64,000 nucleotides of DNA from Edaphochlamys debaryana. Its lineage: Eukaryota > Chlorophyta > Chlorophyceae > Chlamydomonadales. Location of the stretch: contig JAEHOE010000009.1 of NCBI GenBank assembly GCA_016858145.1, positions 868,001-932,000 of the forward strand, read 5' to 3'. A program made the position numbers and the translations under genes. A model generated the notes under the pieces. That model was not told where the DNA came from. It did not search any database and saw only the letters and a program-made list of their open reading frames with translations. Positions 25,001-35,965 of this stretch are shown in pieces; positions within the stretch are counted from its first letter, which is position 1, and every line of letters starts with the position of its first letter.

Positions 25001-25915
25001 CACGGGCACGGACCGGGGCTTCGCAGAGACCTTTGGGTCCACCTGCCACGGAGCGGGTGCGGGCGGGCGGGCGGGCACGCCGGGGAGGCACTGCCTGAGT
25101 CGAGGCAGCGCAGGGGGAGGGTGGGGACGGGGGAGCCGCCGTGGAGCGTGCTCCACCGGGGGGGGGGGGGGCAGGCGGTCCACGTGTGTAACTTTGGACA
25201 GGCTCCTTGACGGCCCCCGCCCCCACGTGTGCCCCCACGAGCGCGGCAGCCCGTGCCTCCACCCCTCCGTATCAAAATGCTGGGGCCCTGCCGTATCCCC
25301 ACTTTTGCCGTACATCCGTACCGCCGTACTCCGTACAGGCCGCGCCCGCTCCCGCAACAACTCGCGCAACAAGCTGGACTACACCGAGGTGCTCGACTCG
25401 CTCAAGGTGGGGTTGGAAGGTTGGGACTGGGGTTTCGAGTGGGGAACTGGCACTGTCACGATAACGTGCGACGAGGCTAGGCGGCTAGGAGGCTGGGACG
25501 TACACTCGAGGAACTGGGGAGGCTGGGAGACCCGCTCAGGTGGGGGCGGGAAGGTTACTGGGATCTGTCGGAAGCGGAGGGGGCTGGACAAAGCGACGGA
25601 CGTGCGTTCGGTGGCCGGCCGACTGCGTGCTCCCAGCTCCTACTCCCGACCTGCCCTGGGCGCTTGCTTGGCTCGCACGCTGCCTCGCGCGCGTGCCCCC
25701 CGAAAACCAACTGACGCCCACTCACCTAACACAACCAACCAACCACCAACCGCCAGGCCAAGGGCATCTCCATCCGCGTGGCCTCGCCCAAATTAGTCAT
25801 GGAGGAGGCGCCCGAGTCGTACAAGGACGTCAGCGCCGTGGTGGACACGTGCCACGCGGCGGGCATTAGTAATAAGGCGGTTAAGCTGCGGCCCATCGCT
25901 GTCATCAAGGGGTGA
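19032..25915 (+). CDS. rtcB: RNA-splicing ligase RtcB (HSPC117 family)
   Basis: Exons: 19032-19181, 19455-19520, 19931-19976, 20281-20318, 20810-20840, 21050-21168, 21678-21710, 21973-22072, 22353-22441, 22775-22837, 23099-23143, 23366-23433, 23730-23847, 24316-24396, 24631-24730, 24937-25056, 25339-25406, 25757-25915 (TGA). They join in phase to 497 residues, about the length of animal HSPC117. RtcB joins 2',3'-cyclic phosphate and 5'-OH RNA ends with GTP and Mn2+, in tRNA splicing and RNA repair. The metal- and GTP-binding motifs are all present: [10 protein letters not shown] (Cys 114), GAGNHYAE (His 219), [12 protein letters not shown] (His 251), DVSHNIAK (His 345) and the guanylylated His in TCHGAGR (His 420). 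The C-terminus RPIAVIKG is typical. The ATG chosen aligns with the family start; an upstream in-frame ATG at 19005 lies inside a probable intron end. Exon 10 uses a GC donor. Confidence 0.97.
19281..19606 (+). repeat. Copies of rtcB exon-1 and exon-2 donor edges
   Basis: 19281-19330 repeats the end of exon 1 (19140-19187; [10 protein letters not shown]) with the donor GTG. 19575-19606 repeats the end of exon 2 (19495-19526; AALPGIVK) followed by GTGAGT, which is a better donor than the real GTGGGG. Both lie downstream of the real edge. Confidence 0.9.
20446..20600 (+). repeat. Two copies of the rtcB exon-4 donor edge
   Basis: The exon end encoding DMDNPE (20303-20318) recurs at 20446-20463 and, shortened, at 20580-20592. 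Each is followed by GTGGGG. The spacings are about 145 and 128 bp. Confidence 0.88.
21243..21400 (+). repeat. Two copies of the rtcB exon-6 donor edge
   Basis: The GTGGGGGTGGGGTCGCAG end of exon 6 (21151-21168) with its GTAAGG donor recurs at 21245-21270 (one base changed in the CAG) and at 21378-21398 (followed by GTGCGG). Confidence 0.82.
21847..22250 (+). repeat. Copies of rtcB exon-8 and exon-9 acceptor edges
   Basis: 21849-21868 repeats the start of exon 8 (21973; AALELG), 124 bp upstream. 22221-22250 is an essentially exact copy of the exon-9 acceptor and first codons (real 22343-22372; DPRYVSA), 122 bp upstream. Confidence 0.9.
22073..22135. repeat. GTACGG-type tandem microrepeat
   Basis: Tandem GTACGGC/GTACGGG words start directly at the exon-8 donor (GTACGG). 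The repeat unit is therefore the donor hexamer itself, giving several equivalent donor-like sites in a row. Confidence 0.8.
22556..22592 (+). repeat. Copy of the rtcB exon-9 donor edge
   Basis: The segment repeats 22410-22446 ([10 protein letters not shown] then GTGTGTG) with few changes (the copy reads [10 protein letters not shown]). It is followed by GTGTGAG, 147 bp downstream. Confidence 0.93.
23074..23098. repeat. (CA)n microsatellite forming an acceptor tract
   Basis: A run of about 12 CA dinucleotides ends in CACAG and directly forms the 3' splice site of rtcB exon 11. Confidence 0.85.
24050..24236 (+). repeat. Two copies of the rtcB exon-13 donor edge
   Basis: The end of exon 13 (23815-23853; [11 protein letters not shown]) recurs at 24050-24092 ([11 protein letters not shown], then GTTGGG) and 24196-24236 ([11 protein letters not shown], then GCGAGC). 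The copies are about 240 and 390 bp downstream. Confidence 0.93.
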
Positions 25916-27891
25916 CGGACGGGGTTGCTGGGAGGGAAGGGGGTGGGGGAGGGGCGTGGAGCTCACGGGAGCGACGGGAGATGAAGGTTGCCGGAGGAAG
26001 GAGGTTTAAGAAGGGTGTGGAGCGTGGGGAGGGAGCGAGGGGCTGTGGTTGCAGGGTGGGTGGCCGAGGGGTGGATGGCGGAGGGAAGGACTGAGTCAGC
26101 AAGGGAAGCCGGGGCAAACAGTGCTCGGCACAACGCAGTGCATGTGGGGGGAAGGGGCCGCGGCTGGGTTTTGGCGCAGGCGTCGACTCAGCCCGCACAC
26201 AGGACGTCGGCGTTGTCCGATGCCTGAGAACGCCGCAAAGGCGTCGTCAGGGTTGCGTTCAGGGATGTTGTGTTTGGAGTTGGTAGTCAGGCGGGCTGAT
26301 CTGGGCGCACGAAGGGGGAAGACCGTCTAGGCCGGTTGAGGCAAGCTCGGGCTTTTGAGAGCATTATGCATACTGCGGGGAGAGGCTCTGTGCCGTGTGA
26401 GGTTTGATGCAGGGCACCCCGGGTTTGATGTCCACGGATACAGCAGTCGCTTTAGGTGTCCTTACTCAATAGGCAATGAGGTTGCTGTGTTCGTACCAGC
26501 TACCGAGATCCAGGAGGCTCCGGTTGTCAAGGAGGTTCTGACACGATGCAGGCGGAAGGGGGCGCAGTTACGGCCGCCCGCAGACAGTGAGTGGACGGTA
26601 GTCGCAAAGGAGCAATGCGGAAGGCAGGGGTTCGTGGGCCGATCCCCCCGTGCAACACGACATCCAATTCGACTTCAGCGTCCTCGTCTTGGAATGAGAG
26701 GCGGGCATGACTGCAGCCGAAGATGACGAGGCCTTTTACTGCTGACGAGGGCCAGTGCAAGTGAAACTGTACTGCTGTCGTATTGGTATGCGCAGGCATC
26801 GACGCCGGACGCCAGTCTGAGCCAGCGATTTCGCCCATCGACTCCCCACCCTGCATGAGCTTCTTCCAGCCCTACCCTCGCCAGGCCTGGCATGAGATGT
26901 GCTGCTGGAGAGGCAGTGCGTTGTGGACAGCAACATGCATGTGGAGTTGCATGCTTCGGGGCCCTAGAGATAGTAGATAGCGCAATGTGTGTTAGGTACT
27001 GGTGTTGGTCACGTTGACCGGGGCGCGGGGCATCTGCGTTGTGGCCTGCAATGCTGTGCCGGGTCATGGCTAGCCGGCGGCATCACCGGTACCCTTGACG
27101 CATCCTGAGCGCCCCATTGAGTGCTCCGAATAAGAAGCATAATCCCATTGTGTTTCATGGCACGGAGGTTACAAGTCTGGCTTCCGGTAGAGTGCGCGGC
27201 CGGGTGTCTTTCAGCGTGCGTGTCCGCAATTGTCCAACCCTTGCCCCAATACTAACGCCCCACAAGCCGGAATAACGAAGCTCTCAGCCGAGAGGATGAA
27301 GTACTGATATGAAGGATCCATTTACTATGTGCATCATTGTGTGTTTCTCCTTCTTGCGCACGCCCCATTCACATGGGGCGAGGCATTCAAGCTAATGCAT
27401 AGAAATGTCATTCATCCGACCAAACTGGATTGCGCCGTGAATGAGGGGCTGGCAAATTTCCATATGCTGTAAGGCAATCACCCCCATGATCTTGCTGTCG
27501 CTCTCCACACACAGGGAGCTGTTGCTCCCTAGTTCGGGTCAAGGCTTTGGGCCGTGGTGACGTGGGTGCATTGGTTAGTTGTCGTGGTGCCGTGCGTGTG
27601 CCGTACCAGGATGAAGACATGTTGGACGTAATGCAGGTGCCCAGGATCCACATATTAAGTCAAGCTCGCTATCTGATATTGAGGTTACTACTGGCAAAAG
27701 ATAAGAGAATCCGCGTGGAGGGTTTTGTTGGGTAGCCCATCGCATGGGGTCTTGCCGTACCGCAATGTGGAAACAACCGTCCACCTCCTCCACCGGATCA
27801 AGTACTGATAATCTCCAGGGCCAGTCTGCCCAGCAATAGCATACCCAGGATCCACATCCTGTGCCCTGACATGGATCCTATCTACCGGTAC
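25916..27891. other. Convergent intergenic region after rtcB
   Basis: The 3' ends of rtcB (plus) and the Kazal-like gene (minus) face each other here. Parts near 27100-27500 are clearly richer in A and T than the rest of the window. A short word (CCCAGGATCCACAT) occurs at about 27640 and 27844. No gene or RNA could be supported. Confidence 0.6.
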
Positions 27892-30800
27892 CTACACCAC
27901 CAGCCGCAGCGCGGCACCCTGCAGAGCCGTGGCCAGAGCCAGCAGCACGCCCAGCCGCAGGGGCGGCTCCAAACGCTGGGCGGAGCCTCCGTTGGGTCCC
28001 CTTCGCGCCCCACACAGCGGCAGCGAGGCGTTCGCGTCGGTCACTGGGGAGAGCGCAAGGGGAGGGCGTGCGGAAAGCAGGTGGGGTGAGGGTGTGAGAA
28101 AAAGAGTGAGAGAAGGGTGCGTCAGACCAAAGCGAACGCGCCGCCCTGAGCCATCCTGCTCCAGGGAGGCCCGCCCCGTCCCTTGCTTTCCATCCCCGCG
28201 GCCTAGCGCTTACTGGCGGTCATTGTGAGTGGGCAGCTGCCGTCGTAGGCGACCGCCGCATTGGCGCAGCGCGCCAGGCACGCAGAGGCGTAGGTCTGCG
28301 GGGTTGGCAAAGCAAGTGGGGGTGGAAGCACTGCGGATGAGTAGAAACAAGGACGGGGGGCAGCACATGCGGCATTTGTGGTCTCAGGCGGGGCCCGGCA
28401 AGCAATTATCCATGCATTCACCACGGCCCGCCCTTACTTGCGCCTACCAAATTACCAGGGCTCAATCCTAGGAGCAAGGCCAACCAGCCCTAAAGTCGAG
28501 GAAGGTCCCGACCTGTGGGATCCTTTCTAATAGCCCCCCTTCCCGGCCCCACCGTTCCGTCCACTGCGCACACCGCCTCCGCAGAACCCGGCGCCGGGCA
28601 GTCACAGGATGCGTTGGAGGGGTTCCCGGGCGCAGAGGCGTTGGAGGGGGGCTGCGGGCAGTCGCCGTAGCAGGCGGCTGCCACACCAGCGCAGATGGCC
28701 CCACATGGGTTGGGGTACGTCTACACACGAGGAGGAAAGGGGCCGTTCGCGAGATGGGGGCATGCGTAGCTAGGCCGTCAAGGATTGACACCTTGCTGTG
28801 CTCATTCGTCGGCGCACCTTGCCGTCGGTGCCGCACACGGGGCGCGCCGCCGCCGGACAGCTCACGTTGGCACAGCCGACTGGGTTGGACGATGGGGGGG
28901 GGGGATGGAGCGGGATGTCAAGGGCACGCAAGGCATCAGGGAAGGGAAGAGCGCACGCAAAGTTTTTGGCAAGTACCGCCAGTTCCAAAGTCAAGGCCTT
29001 CGAGCCCTAGGCCACGCTGTGTTGACATGCATGGGAGGCGCAGCCGAGGAATGGACTCACACGAGTTTGCGCACGGTCCCCGATGACTCAGCCCCACGCC
29101 CTCCAGCTCCACTCCACAGACGCTAGCGTGCGTCTGCAATCATCAAGAGGCAAGAGGAAGCAGGGGAGGGATGATGGCAGTAGTAGTAGTTTTGCGGTGG
29201 GCATTCCTTAGGTACGTCGTACAGCCAAGTTTTGCGTGTGCCAGTGGTGCCCCTTTCGCCCTGCGCCACCCCCTCTACCCCCTCTAGCCCTGCCTTGGCA
29301 CCGTACAAGCGAGCTTGGGGCCCACCCACATCGCTTCGGCCCGTGCCCCTTGCAGTCTCACCCGGCTGCCTGGCCCTGCCCCTGCCCCTGCCCCTGCCCC
29401 TGCCCTGCCTCGGCCCTGCCCCTGCCCTGCCCCTGCCCCAGCCCTGCCCTGCCCCGGCCCGTGCCCCTTGCAGTCTCACCGGCCGTCCGGGCCGCACACG
29501 GGCCCCGAGGCGCCCGAAGCACACAGCGCGGAGGACTGGTTGTTGTACCGGGCCCCGCACGTGGGCAGTACGGCCCGGGGCGCGGTACAGAAGGTACACG
29601 CCGTACAGCCAGTGGTGTTGCAGTACGCTTCGGGGGGAGAAACCGAGACACGGCACGGCTTTGGAAACAAGACCGTGCTTTGGGTTGACTTCCGGGTGCG
29701 TGAGAGATGATGATGAGCCGGATTGTGCATGAGCCAAACTTGCTCCAGGCCTTGCTCAGCCTACCCCGCCACCGACCCGAACCCACCTGCCTCCGGGTTG
29801 CACTTGCCCCCATAGGCAATGCCTGCGCCAACGCAGTTCGCGAGGCATGCAGAGGAGTAGGTCTGGCGGGCGGGGGCGGGGACCGAGCCAAGGCACAAGC
29901 AAGGTGAGAGGGCAGGTGTGACGGCACCATGTCCGGGCCGGTCCGGGAGCGAGGTGGGTTGAGACCTCCAACGCCCCAAACGTGATTGTAATTTTATACA
30001 TCGCACTCAGCCGCGTGTTGTAACTCTCGGACAAGCTTCATCCCGCACCCTCTCACCGTTCCGTTCACCGCGCACACGGGCGAGCCTCCCTCCGCGCAGC
30101 CACACGCGCCCAAGCTCGTGCCCGTCGTTACCCTCGTGATGCTGCCGGCTGCTGGCGAGGGGCAGCGGCCCCGGCACACCACCGTCACTCCGGTGCACGC
30201 AGACTCGGCCCCGTTGCCATAGGTCTGTGTGTTCGGCGGGCGATCAAGCATCAGGGTGCATGCATCAGGACAATAACCATGACGGAGAGATGGACAGGTT
30301 CCACAGCGGGCTTGTGGCTGGGCGCACCACCGCCCACCAGACACCATCTTACGCCTGCTCGCCGAGCCTTTGTACCCGCCTAAGATCCAGGCGCACCCAC
30401 CACTCCGTCGGCGCCGCAGACGGGGTCATCGATTGCGGGAATTGGCACGAGCTTGCAGCCGTCTGCACGCGGCCGAAACGCACGTTGCACACTTCACTCC
30501 AACTCAGGGCGTGTATGTAGGGGCAGCAGTTAACCAGCTGACAGCAAAGCCGTACGCAAGCCATCCTGCGCCCTGGCCTCGGATGGGGAGCGATACAAAG
30601 TGCGGGGTTCTCGTGAGGAGGCCCTGGGCGGGGAAGGGGCAGTGGTCCCAATGCGATAGCTCTCAACACCTACCTCCCGGAGCTCTAAAGTCCCTTACCC
30701 GCACTCACCCGGGTCCGCGCACCGGCCCACGTGCACCGAGGCCTGAGTACGGCATGCGTCACCGCACGGGGTCCAGAAGGTCTGGGGGGTTGGCATGGTT

Positions 30801-33630
30801 GTATAGGGAATTGTGTCCCACACAGCAGGGGCATTGATAGGTGGGCATGGGGTTGGGGAAGTTGGTCCCTCCTTTGCGGCGCGTGTCATAACCCCCCGGG
30901 CCGGACCCTGCCGTACGCGCATCTCAAACGGACTTCCAGGCTGGCAAGCGCCGAGCGGGATACTGGCTCCTCCCAGCGGCAGTGCCTCCCCCTGACGAAC
31001 AAAGCTTGACAGGACCGCGCCCCACGCACCTTCCCGCCCGGGCCACACATTTGCTGCGGGGCCGCGTAGCCACTGCACACCGCGGCGGCTGGGCCACTTG
31101 ACATGTTGCGGCACGCGCCCCCGTACGCAGGCGCAATGCCCGTGCAGTTTGATTCGCACGTGTTTGAGTAGGTCTGGGGGCGGGTAAAGGGGGCGGGCCA
31201 GAGCGTTTGCAGCGTTTTCAGCGCTAGCCATCAATCCCTCCGCCGCTCCTTGTTGCGGCGCCCCGGGAGGTGGGGAGCAGTTGCACAACCCCGCACCCAT
31301 GTCCCCCACAGCCGAGCGGCCCAGAGTAATCAAGCGCTCAAAGCAAGCACAGGCACGGTAGCCCTACCTCGGCCCACGCACCTTTCCATCGAGACCGCAG
31401 ACCAGGCACCAGTCAGCCGAGACCCTCGCACAGCCCCCTGGGATGGGGGTTGCAGGCAACAGAGCGGGCAGGACAAGTCAGCAGGGGTGCGCAGGCCGTT
31501 GGCCGTGGCGACGCTAGCGAGGCCGATTTGGGGACCCAGCTCCTAGCCTTGCCCCTCCTACTGTCAGCGCCCCTCCTTCCGTCCACAGCCCCACGCACGA
31601 CTCCAGTTCCCCAAGTGGGTGCACGGCGGGTGGTACGGCCCGACAACCGCCAACTAAACCCCAACCGCAAACCGCCAGAGCGCCGATACCGTCGCGGCCA
31701 GGCCCTAGCTAGCGCGATGTATGTTCACCACTGCGCGGCAGGACCCCTAACCCGGCGCCCATACCTGGGTCGGCGCATGGGCCCTTGTGCGCAGTCGAAA
31801 CGTTCAGTGCTCCAGCATAGCAAGAGCTAGGATAGGTCTGCAGGTTGGGGACAAGGTTATTAGCAGGCAGAAGAGATTCCATTGGCGTGTGTGGAGCAAC
31901 CATGCATGCAGCGGCTGCCATCTCCTGAGGTGCGTGACCTTGCCGTACAACATGCCGTACGTACCTTTCCGTCCGTACCGCACACGGGTTCGTACTGGGA
32001 GTCGCAGTAGTACCACTGAGTGGCGTTACGGGCGGGTTGGGAGCCTGGGTGGGGGTGGGGTGTGTGTGGAGGGAACCGATGAGGGGCGGGTGGGGGAGGG
32101 GCGGACACTGAGAGGGATGGACGCCGCCGCAATCAGCAATTCTATCTGCACCAGACCACGTCAAGACACACCGCTCCCTCACCAGCTGGCAGACACCCAA
32201 GAGGGCTTCTACACGCCAAGGCGTACTGTTCCCGGATGCCGAGTTGCAGACTTGCTTACCGGGGGGCGGGCAAGGCGTGGCGGGGTAGTCAAAGGGGTAT
32301 GTAACTAGGGGTGGGTAAGCCAGGGGGGCGTTTGCCGCTGAGGCGTGGCACTCGTTCGTGTAGCTCTGCAGTGAATCGAGAGGGGTGGCATGTTCGGGGG
32401 CACACAGTGAGCATGGAGGAAAGCTAGCTGTTGTGCGACCACGCCCTCACGCCCCGCGTCCCGCCCGCTGTGCCCACGTGCCGAATGCCACATGCCAGTT
32501 AAGGCCCGACAATGAGCAGGGCTCAAGATAGAGCAGCAGGACCTTTCCCCAGGCACTTCCTCGTGGCTCTGTTTCCCACCAAGCAATCTAACCCAACCCG
32601 ACCCGCGTTGTTCAACTCGCCCACCAAACCATCCACGATCCACCGCCCCACGTGCGCACCCACCTTGCCGTCGGCTCCGCACACGGGCTGAGACATGTTG
32701 GAACAGTGCCCAAAGAAGCTCATGACGGGGGGGTCAGCGGCTCTGAACACGGGCGGAGCGGAGCCTGAGGGTTGGGCCGAAGCCCAGGGGCGCAGATTAA
32801 CCATGCCGCGAGTACAGGTAGGGTCATGGGGTGCTCGTGCACAGTCTTGGGGACTGCATCAGGGCGCGTGCGCGTGCGACTTGGTTGGTCCATTCGTACC
32901 AAGAGTGCAGCGCAGGGGACGGAGGCCCTGCCCTTCCGCCGTTCAACCTCTCTCTGCGCCTCGTCGGTCAGCCCCCCGCCCCTAGACGCACCCGGCGCAG
33001 CGCAGGCCCCCAGGTAGGGGACAGTGGCGCCAGCGTCGCGGGAGAGGCAGGGGTTCATGTAGGTCTGGAGGGTAGAGGGGGGACATGGAGGAGGGAGGGA
33101 GCGAAATTGAGGGTGTGGAGGAAAGGACTCGAGGAGGAGGGGGCAGGGATCGTCGGGTGGGTGCCGGGTGGGGGACAGTTGTGTGAAGCGGGCTCACGCA
33201 GGATTACTGCAGCTCCTCAATCCACGTCCAAGCGGGCTGGGCAGCAGTGCTTAATGTGTGGAGTTGGTCGAGGATGAGAGCGCTAACCGGCGCAAGTGGC
33301 GCCCTCGGGCCGTCGAAGCCTTGCCAAGCTCGTGGCCTAAGCAACCCGGCAGCACTGACCCCGCCCGCCGCCCGAGGCACCTGGCCGTCAGATCCGCAAA
33401 CCATGAGCACGTAGGACGCCGCATTCGCGCACATCCGATCCGTTTGCGCCTCGGCTGCAGGAACCTGAGAGCAGCCAGGAAAGGGAGCAGGCGGTTACAA
33501 GGGCCAGCGGGTGGGATCGAGGAAATTTCCGGCGGGAAGGCGACCGCCACGCACCGCCAAACAGCAGGACGACCGCAAGCATAGCAGCTAGCGTCAGCAT
33601 GTATGCAGTCCACGTTCTTCCTCGTGCCAT
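27892..33630 (-). CDS. Kazal-like repeat protein with signal peptide and GPI-type tail
   Basis: Exons: 33630-33555, 33454-33381, 33064-32992, 32764-32664, 32365-32260, 32044-31965, 31837-31765, 31437-31382, 31173-31030, 30781-30709, 30462-30401, 30224-30057, 29862-29787, 29627-29480, 29133-29061, 28879-28818, 28720-28553, 28295-28214, 28043-27892 (TAG), about 615 residues. It opens with MARGRTWTAYMLTLAAMLAV, a signal peptide. About ten Kazal-like modules follow (VCG-DG-K then TY-N-C...GxC). They are more divergent than in the 14-Kazal gene, and several have lost Cys residues. The end LGVLLALATALQGAALRLVV is a hydrophobic tail without a basic anchor, fitting a GPI signal, so a surface-tethered protein is inferred. 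One problem remains: the donor after exon 14 leaves phase 2 while exon 15 needs phase 0, so translation would break there unless splicing differs. Whether it still inhibits proteases is unknown. Confidence 0.85.
29341..29460 (-). repeat. CCCCTG-type repeat with a copied donor edge
   Basis: Tandem CCCTGC/CCCCTG words fill 29371-29452 in intron 14. The 21 bases beginning CCGTGCCCCTTGCAG, which carry the real exon-14 donor at 29460-29480, recur at 29341-29361, 118 bp away. In the copy the donor is preceded by CCGG instead of CCG. Confidence 0.82.
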
Positions 33631-34090
33631 CCTTGCGACGCGCACAAAGGGCTCCTGTGCAATGTACGCAACTCGACGTGCGTACAGTTCTACGTGTTTG
33701 ACTGAGACTTGCGCTGTTGAATACTGATCGTGGGGATGAATACATGACTGAAATGCGTGTTGCCAAGTAAGGCATCGTGGCCGAGCGGTCCTGAGCACCA
33801 AGGTCGGTCTGTGAGGTCGATCGTCAGAAGCCGGGCCCTGACGGGTGCAGCGACCTGCAGTGTTGCTAAGCCGAAGAATGTAAGTCGCTTGACGCTTGAT
33901 TGGCACCGCCGTGACGCCCCCCGCCATGCCACGCCCATCCCCCCGCCACCCCCGCTGGCCCCACATATTCTCCCATCAACGCAACGAACTTAAGGCCGCA
34001 AGCCCCCTCCCGTTTGCCTCGACCTCACAGCGTTCCACCACAGTCACCCGATGACGACCCGACTGTCAAGATGTCCGTGTCCCGTCCGGT
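33631..34090 (-). promoter_or_regulatory. Conserved 5' flank of the Kazal-like paralogues
   Basis: About 450 bp upstream of this start codon are clearly similar to the flank of the next paralogue (41769-42242) and to the copies at 46903-47373 and 52041-52514. Similarity this long outside coding sequence marks a shared 5' UTR/promoter. At 33770-33800 it contains GGCCGAGCGGTC inside a segment shaped like the 5' half of a tRNA-Leu/Ser, on the plus strand. Transcription start sites cannot be located. Confidence 0.7.
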
Positions 34091-34770
34091 CAGGGGGGGG
34101 GTAGGTCCTCCTCAGACATACATCATGCCTCTTCTGTACAGAGCTTGCCGAGATCCCAAATCCGCTTTCAGAATTAAAAACGACCGTTTTATTGCAAAGT
34201 TATGGGGGCCCAAAGTTCTCGGTCGGTCGTCGGTCGGGGGGGGGTGGGGGGACTTTGGGAGGCTGTGTGGCGGGACTTTGTCACCGCGGCGTAGAGCAGC
34301 GCCCAGCATCATCCCGCACGCCCTGAGCATGCAGCATGGCAAGAACTTATGCTGGCAAGTCACTGGTGCCCTTCCAGCGGTGTTAGGGAGTCGGGACCGG
34401 TGGGACATGTCGGCATGCCGGGCCCCGGGCACACACGCGGCCACCCAAACGCGTCTCCCAGGTGCTCCCGGAAGCCCGCCTTCCACTCCCGCACCTCAGA
34501 TCGCACAGTAGTAGTAAACTAAAGCCCTGATATCGCCCCTCGGTGCCGAGCCGTTGGTCAATTGACGGGTTGGGGTCGTGGCATGGTTGGTGGTACCCGA
34601 CCAACGTGGGCCACCGGGCGTGCTGTGCGCGCCCATGGATAGAGCACACGGTCAGCAGTCCAGCGAAACGCGAAAGGCATAAAATGGAGTACGTACAGGC
34701 CTTATATGACAGTGTCGTACACTGTACAGGTCGGTCGGTCGTCGGTCCTGGGGGTTCGGGGAACTTTGGA
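34091..34770. other. 680-bp insertion in the paralogue 5' flank
   Basis: Flank homology with the other paralogues stops at CCCGTCCGGT (34090) and resumes at CCATGGCTGG (34771). In the array copies these points are only about four bases apart. The insert has two direct repeats of about 40 bp (34220-34260 and 34728-34769, both with GGTCGGTCGTCGGTC and ending in ACTTTGG). No transposase, inverted termini or clear target duplication is visible. It could be a short non-autonomous element. Confidence 0.6.
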
Positions 34771-35965
34771 CCATGGCTGGTGGACGGGTCACCGATGCCT
34801 CTAGCTCAATGGGACATAACTGAGCCTCCGATTACAGAACGGGGCCCCTGCTGAAGGATCGGTGCATGTCTGCGGGAGGCAGCAGCTCAAACCCCTCGCA
34901 GCCTCGCAGCGCGGCTTGCCAAATAAACCCACGCACTGGCCTGGCAGTTGCAGACTTGGAAGGCAGTCCCCTAGGGACCCCTGCAAGCCCCTGCACACGC
35001 GGCTCCGTAAGCCAACGCCAACGCCAGCGCCTGCGAGCGAAGAATCCACCCTGCCCGTCAAAGGGCCATGGGCTCATCAAGAGCCTCCAACCTGCTCGTC
35101 TTGTGGCAATGGGCTCCGTCTTAAGGAGCCGTGCCACATGAGCCGTCGTCTGCCTCCCGGATACCGGTAGGCGCAGGTTGCCCTGCCTCCCGCCCTTCAG
35201 TCGCGCCCCATTACGACCAGGCTCGCAGGAGCACGCGAGCGCAGTGGACACATAGCAGCACAGGCGCTTACGACGCACGATTAACGTAATCCATAAGGGC
35301 AGGAAGCGCCCAAGCATCAGAACACGCACAAAGAAGTAGCTTGAGGCCACACGGCGGGGCCATCCAGTACAATTGTCTATTGCAAAACGGCAAACAACTC
35401 ACACCACCGCATGAAGAAGCAAAACAAGGAGAAGATCACAAGATCACGGGAAATCAAGAAGACATGGAATGAAGGGTAGGGGATAGTAGCAGAGAGAAAC
35501 GCCTTGCTAAGCTAGTCACTCCCGCAGCACGGCCTGCGCCCTTGTTCTATTCAAAAGCGCAGCAGTAGTAGCAGCAGAACACGCCATCATGTACCGTATG
35601 GCCCTTGCGCATGTGCGCGGGGGAGCACAATGGCGGTCATCGAAACCCCAGGGGCTCAAGAGCAGGACTGAATGTGCATGCCCCACACCCCAAGCACCGC
35701 CAGCACACAGCACAACTACTACACACCGCAGTCCCCGGGTTGCGGGTTTGCACTTGTTTGTGTTCCAAAAGCTCCCATTGTGTGCCGGCCTGTGCCGCCG
35801 GCAGCCGTCATGGTGCGCTGTGCCGCTACCATGCTTCCGCCCCGGGCCAGGGCCAGGGCCTGGGTTGTGGCCAGGGCCTGGAGTCCGCCCAGTCTCATCC
35901 CTACGATCTAGATAGGTCCGCAGATCTTGCTTGTGTCATGACACTGCATGCCTACAGGTATCTAT
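34771..35965. other. Intergenic sequence homologous to the array spacer
   Basis: This is similar, with many changes, to 42243-43322 in the tandem array (for example GGGACATAACTGAGCCTCC at 34810 and 42287). The spacer was therefore duplicated together with the genes. No coding exon was found. Confidence 0.65.

Noticed and set aside
26355..26726. A 123-residue plus-strand frame in the region after rtcB
   Set aside because: No recognisable motif, no splice support and no paralogue; it is compatible with chance in GC-rich sequence.
29341..29480. Use of the copied donor at 29361 to repair the exon 14 phase
   Set aside because: The extension restores phase arithmetically, but reading through the true donor gives CGG TGA at once, so it would terminate.
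33770..33800. A functional tRNA gene
   Set aside because: Only a 5'-half resemblance is present. There is no complementary acceptor 3' strand and no clear T arm.
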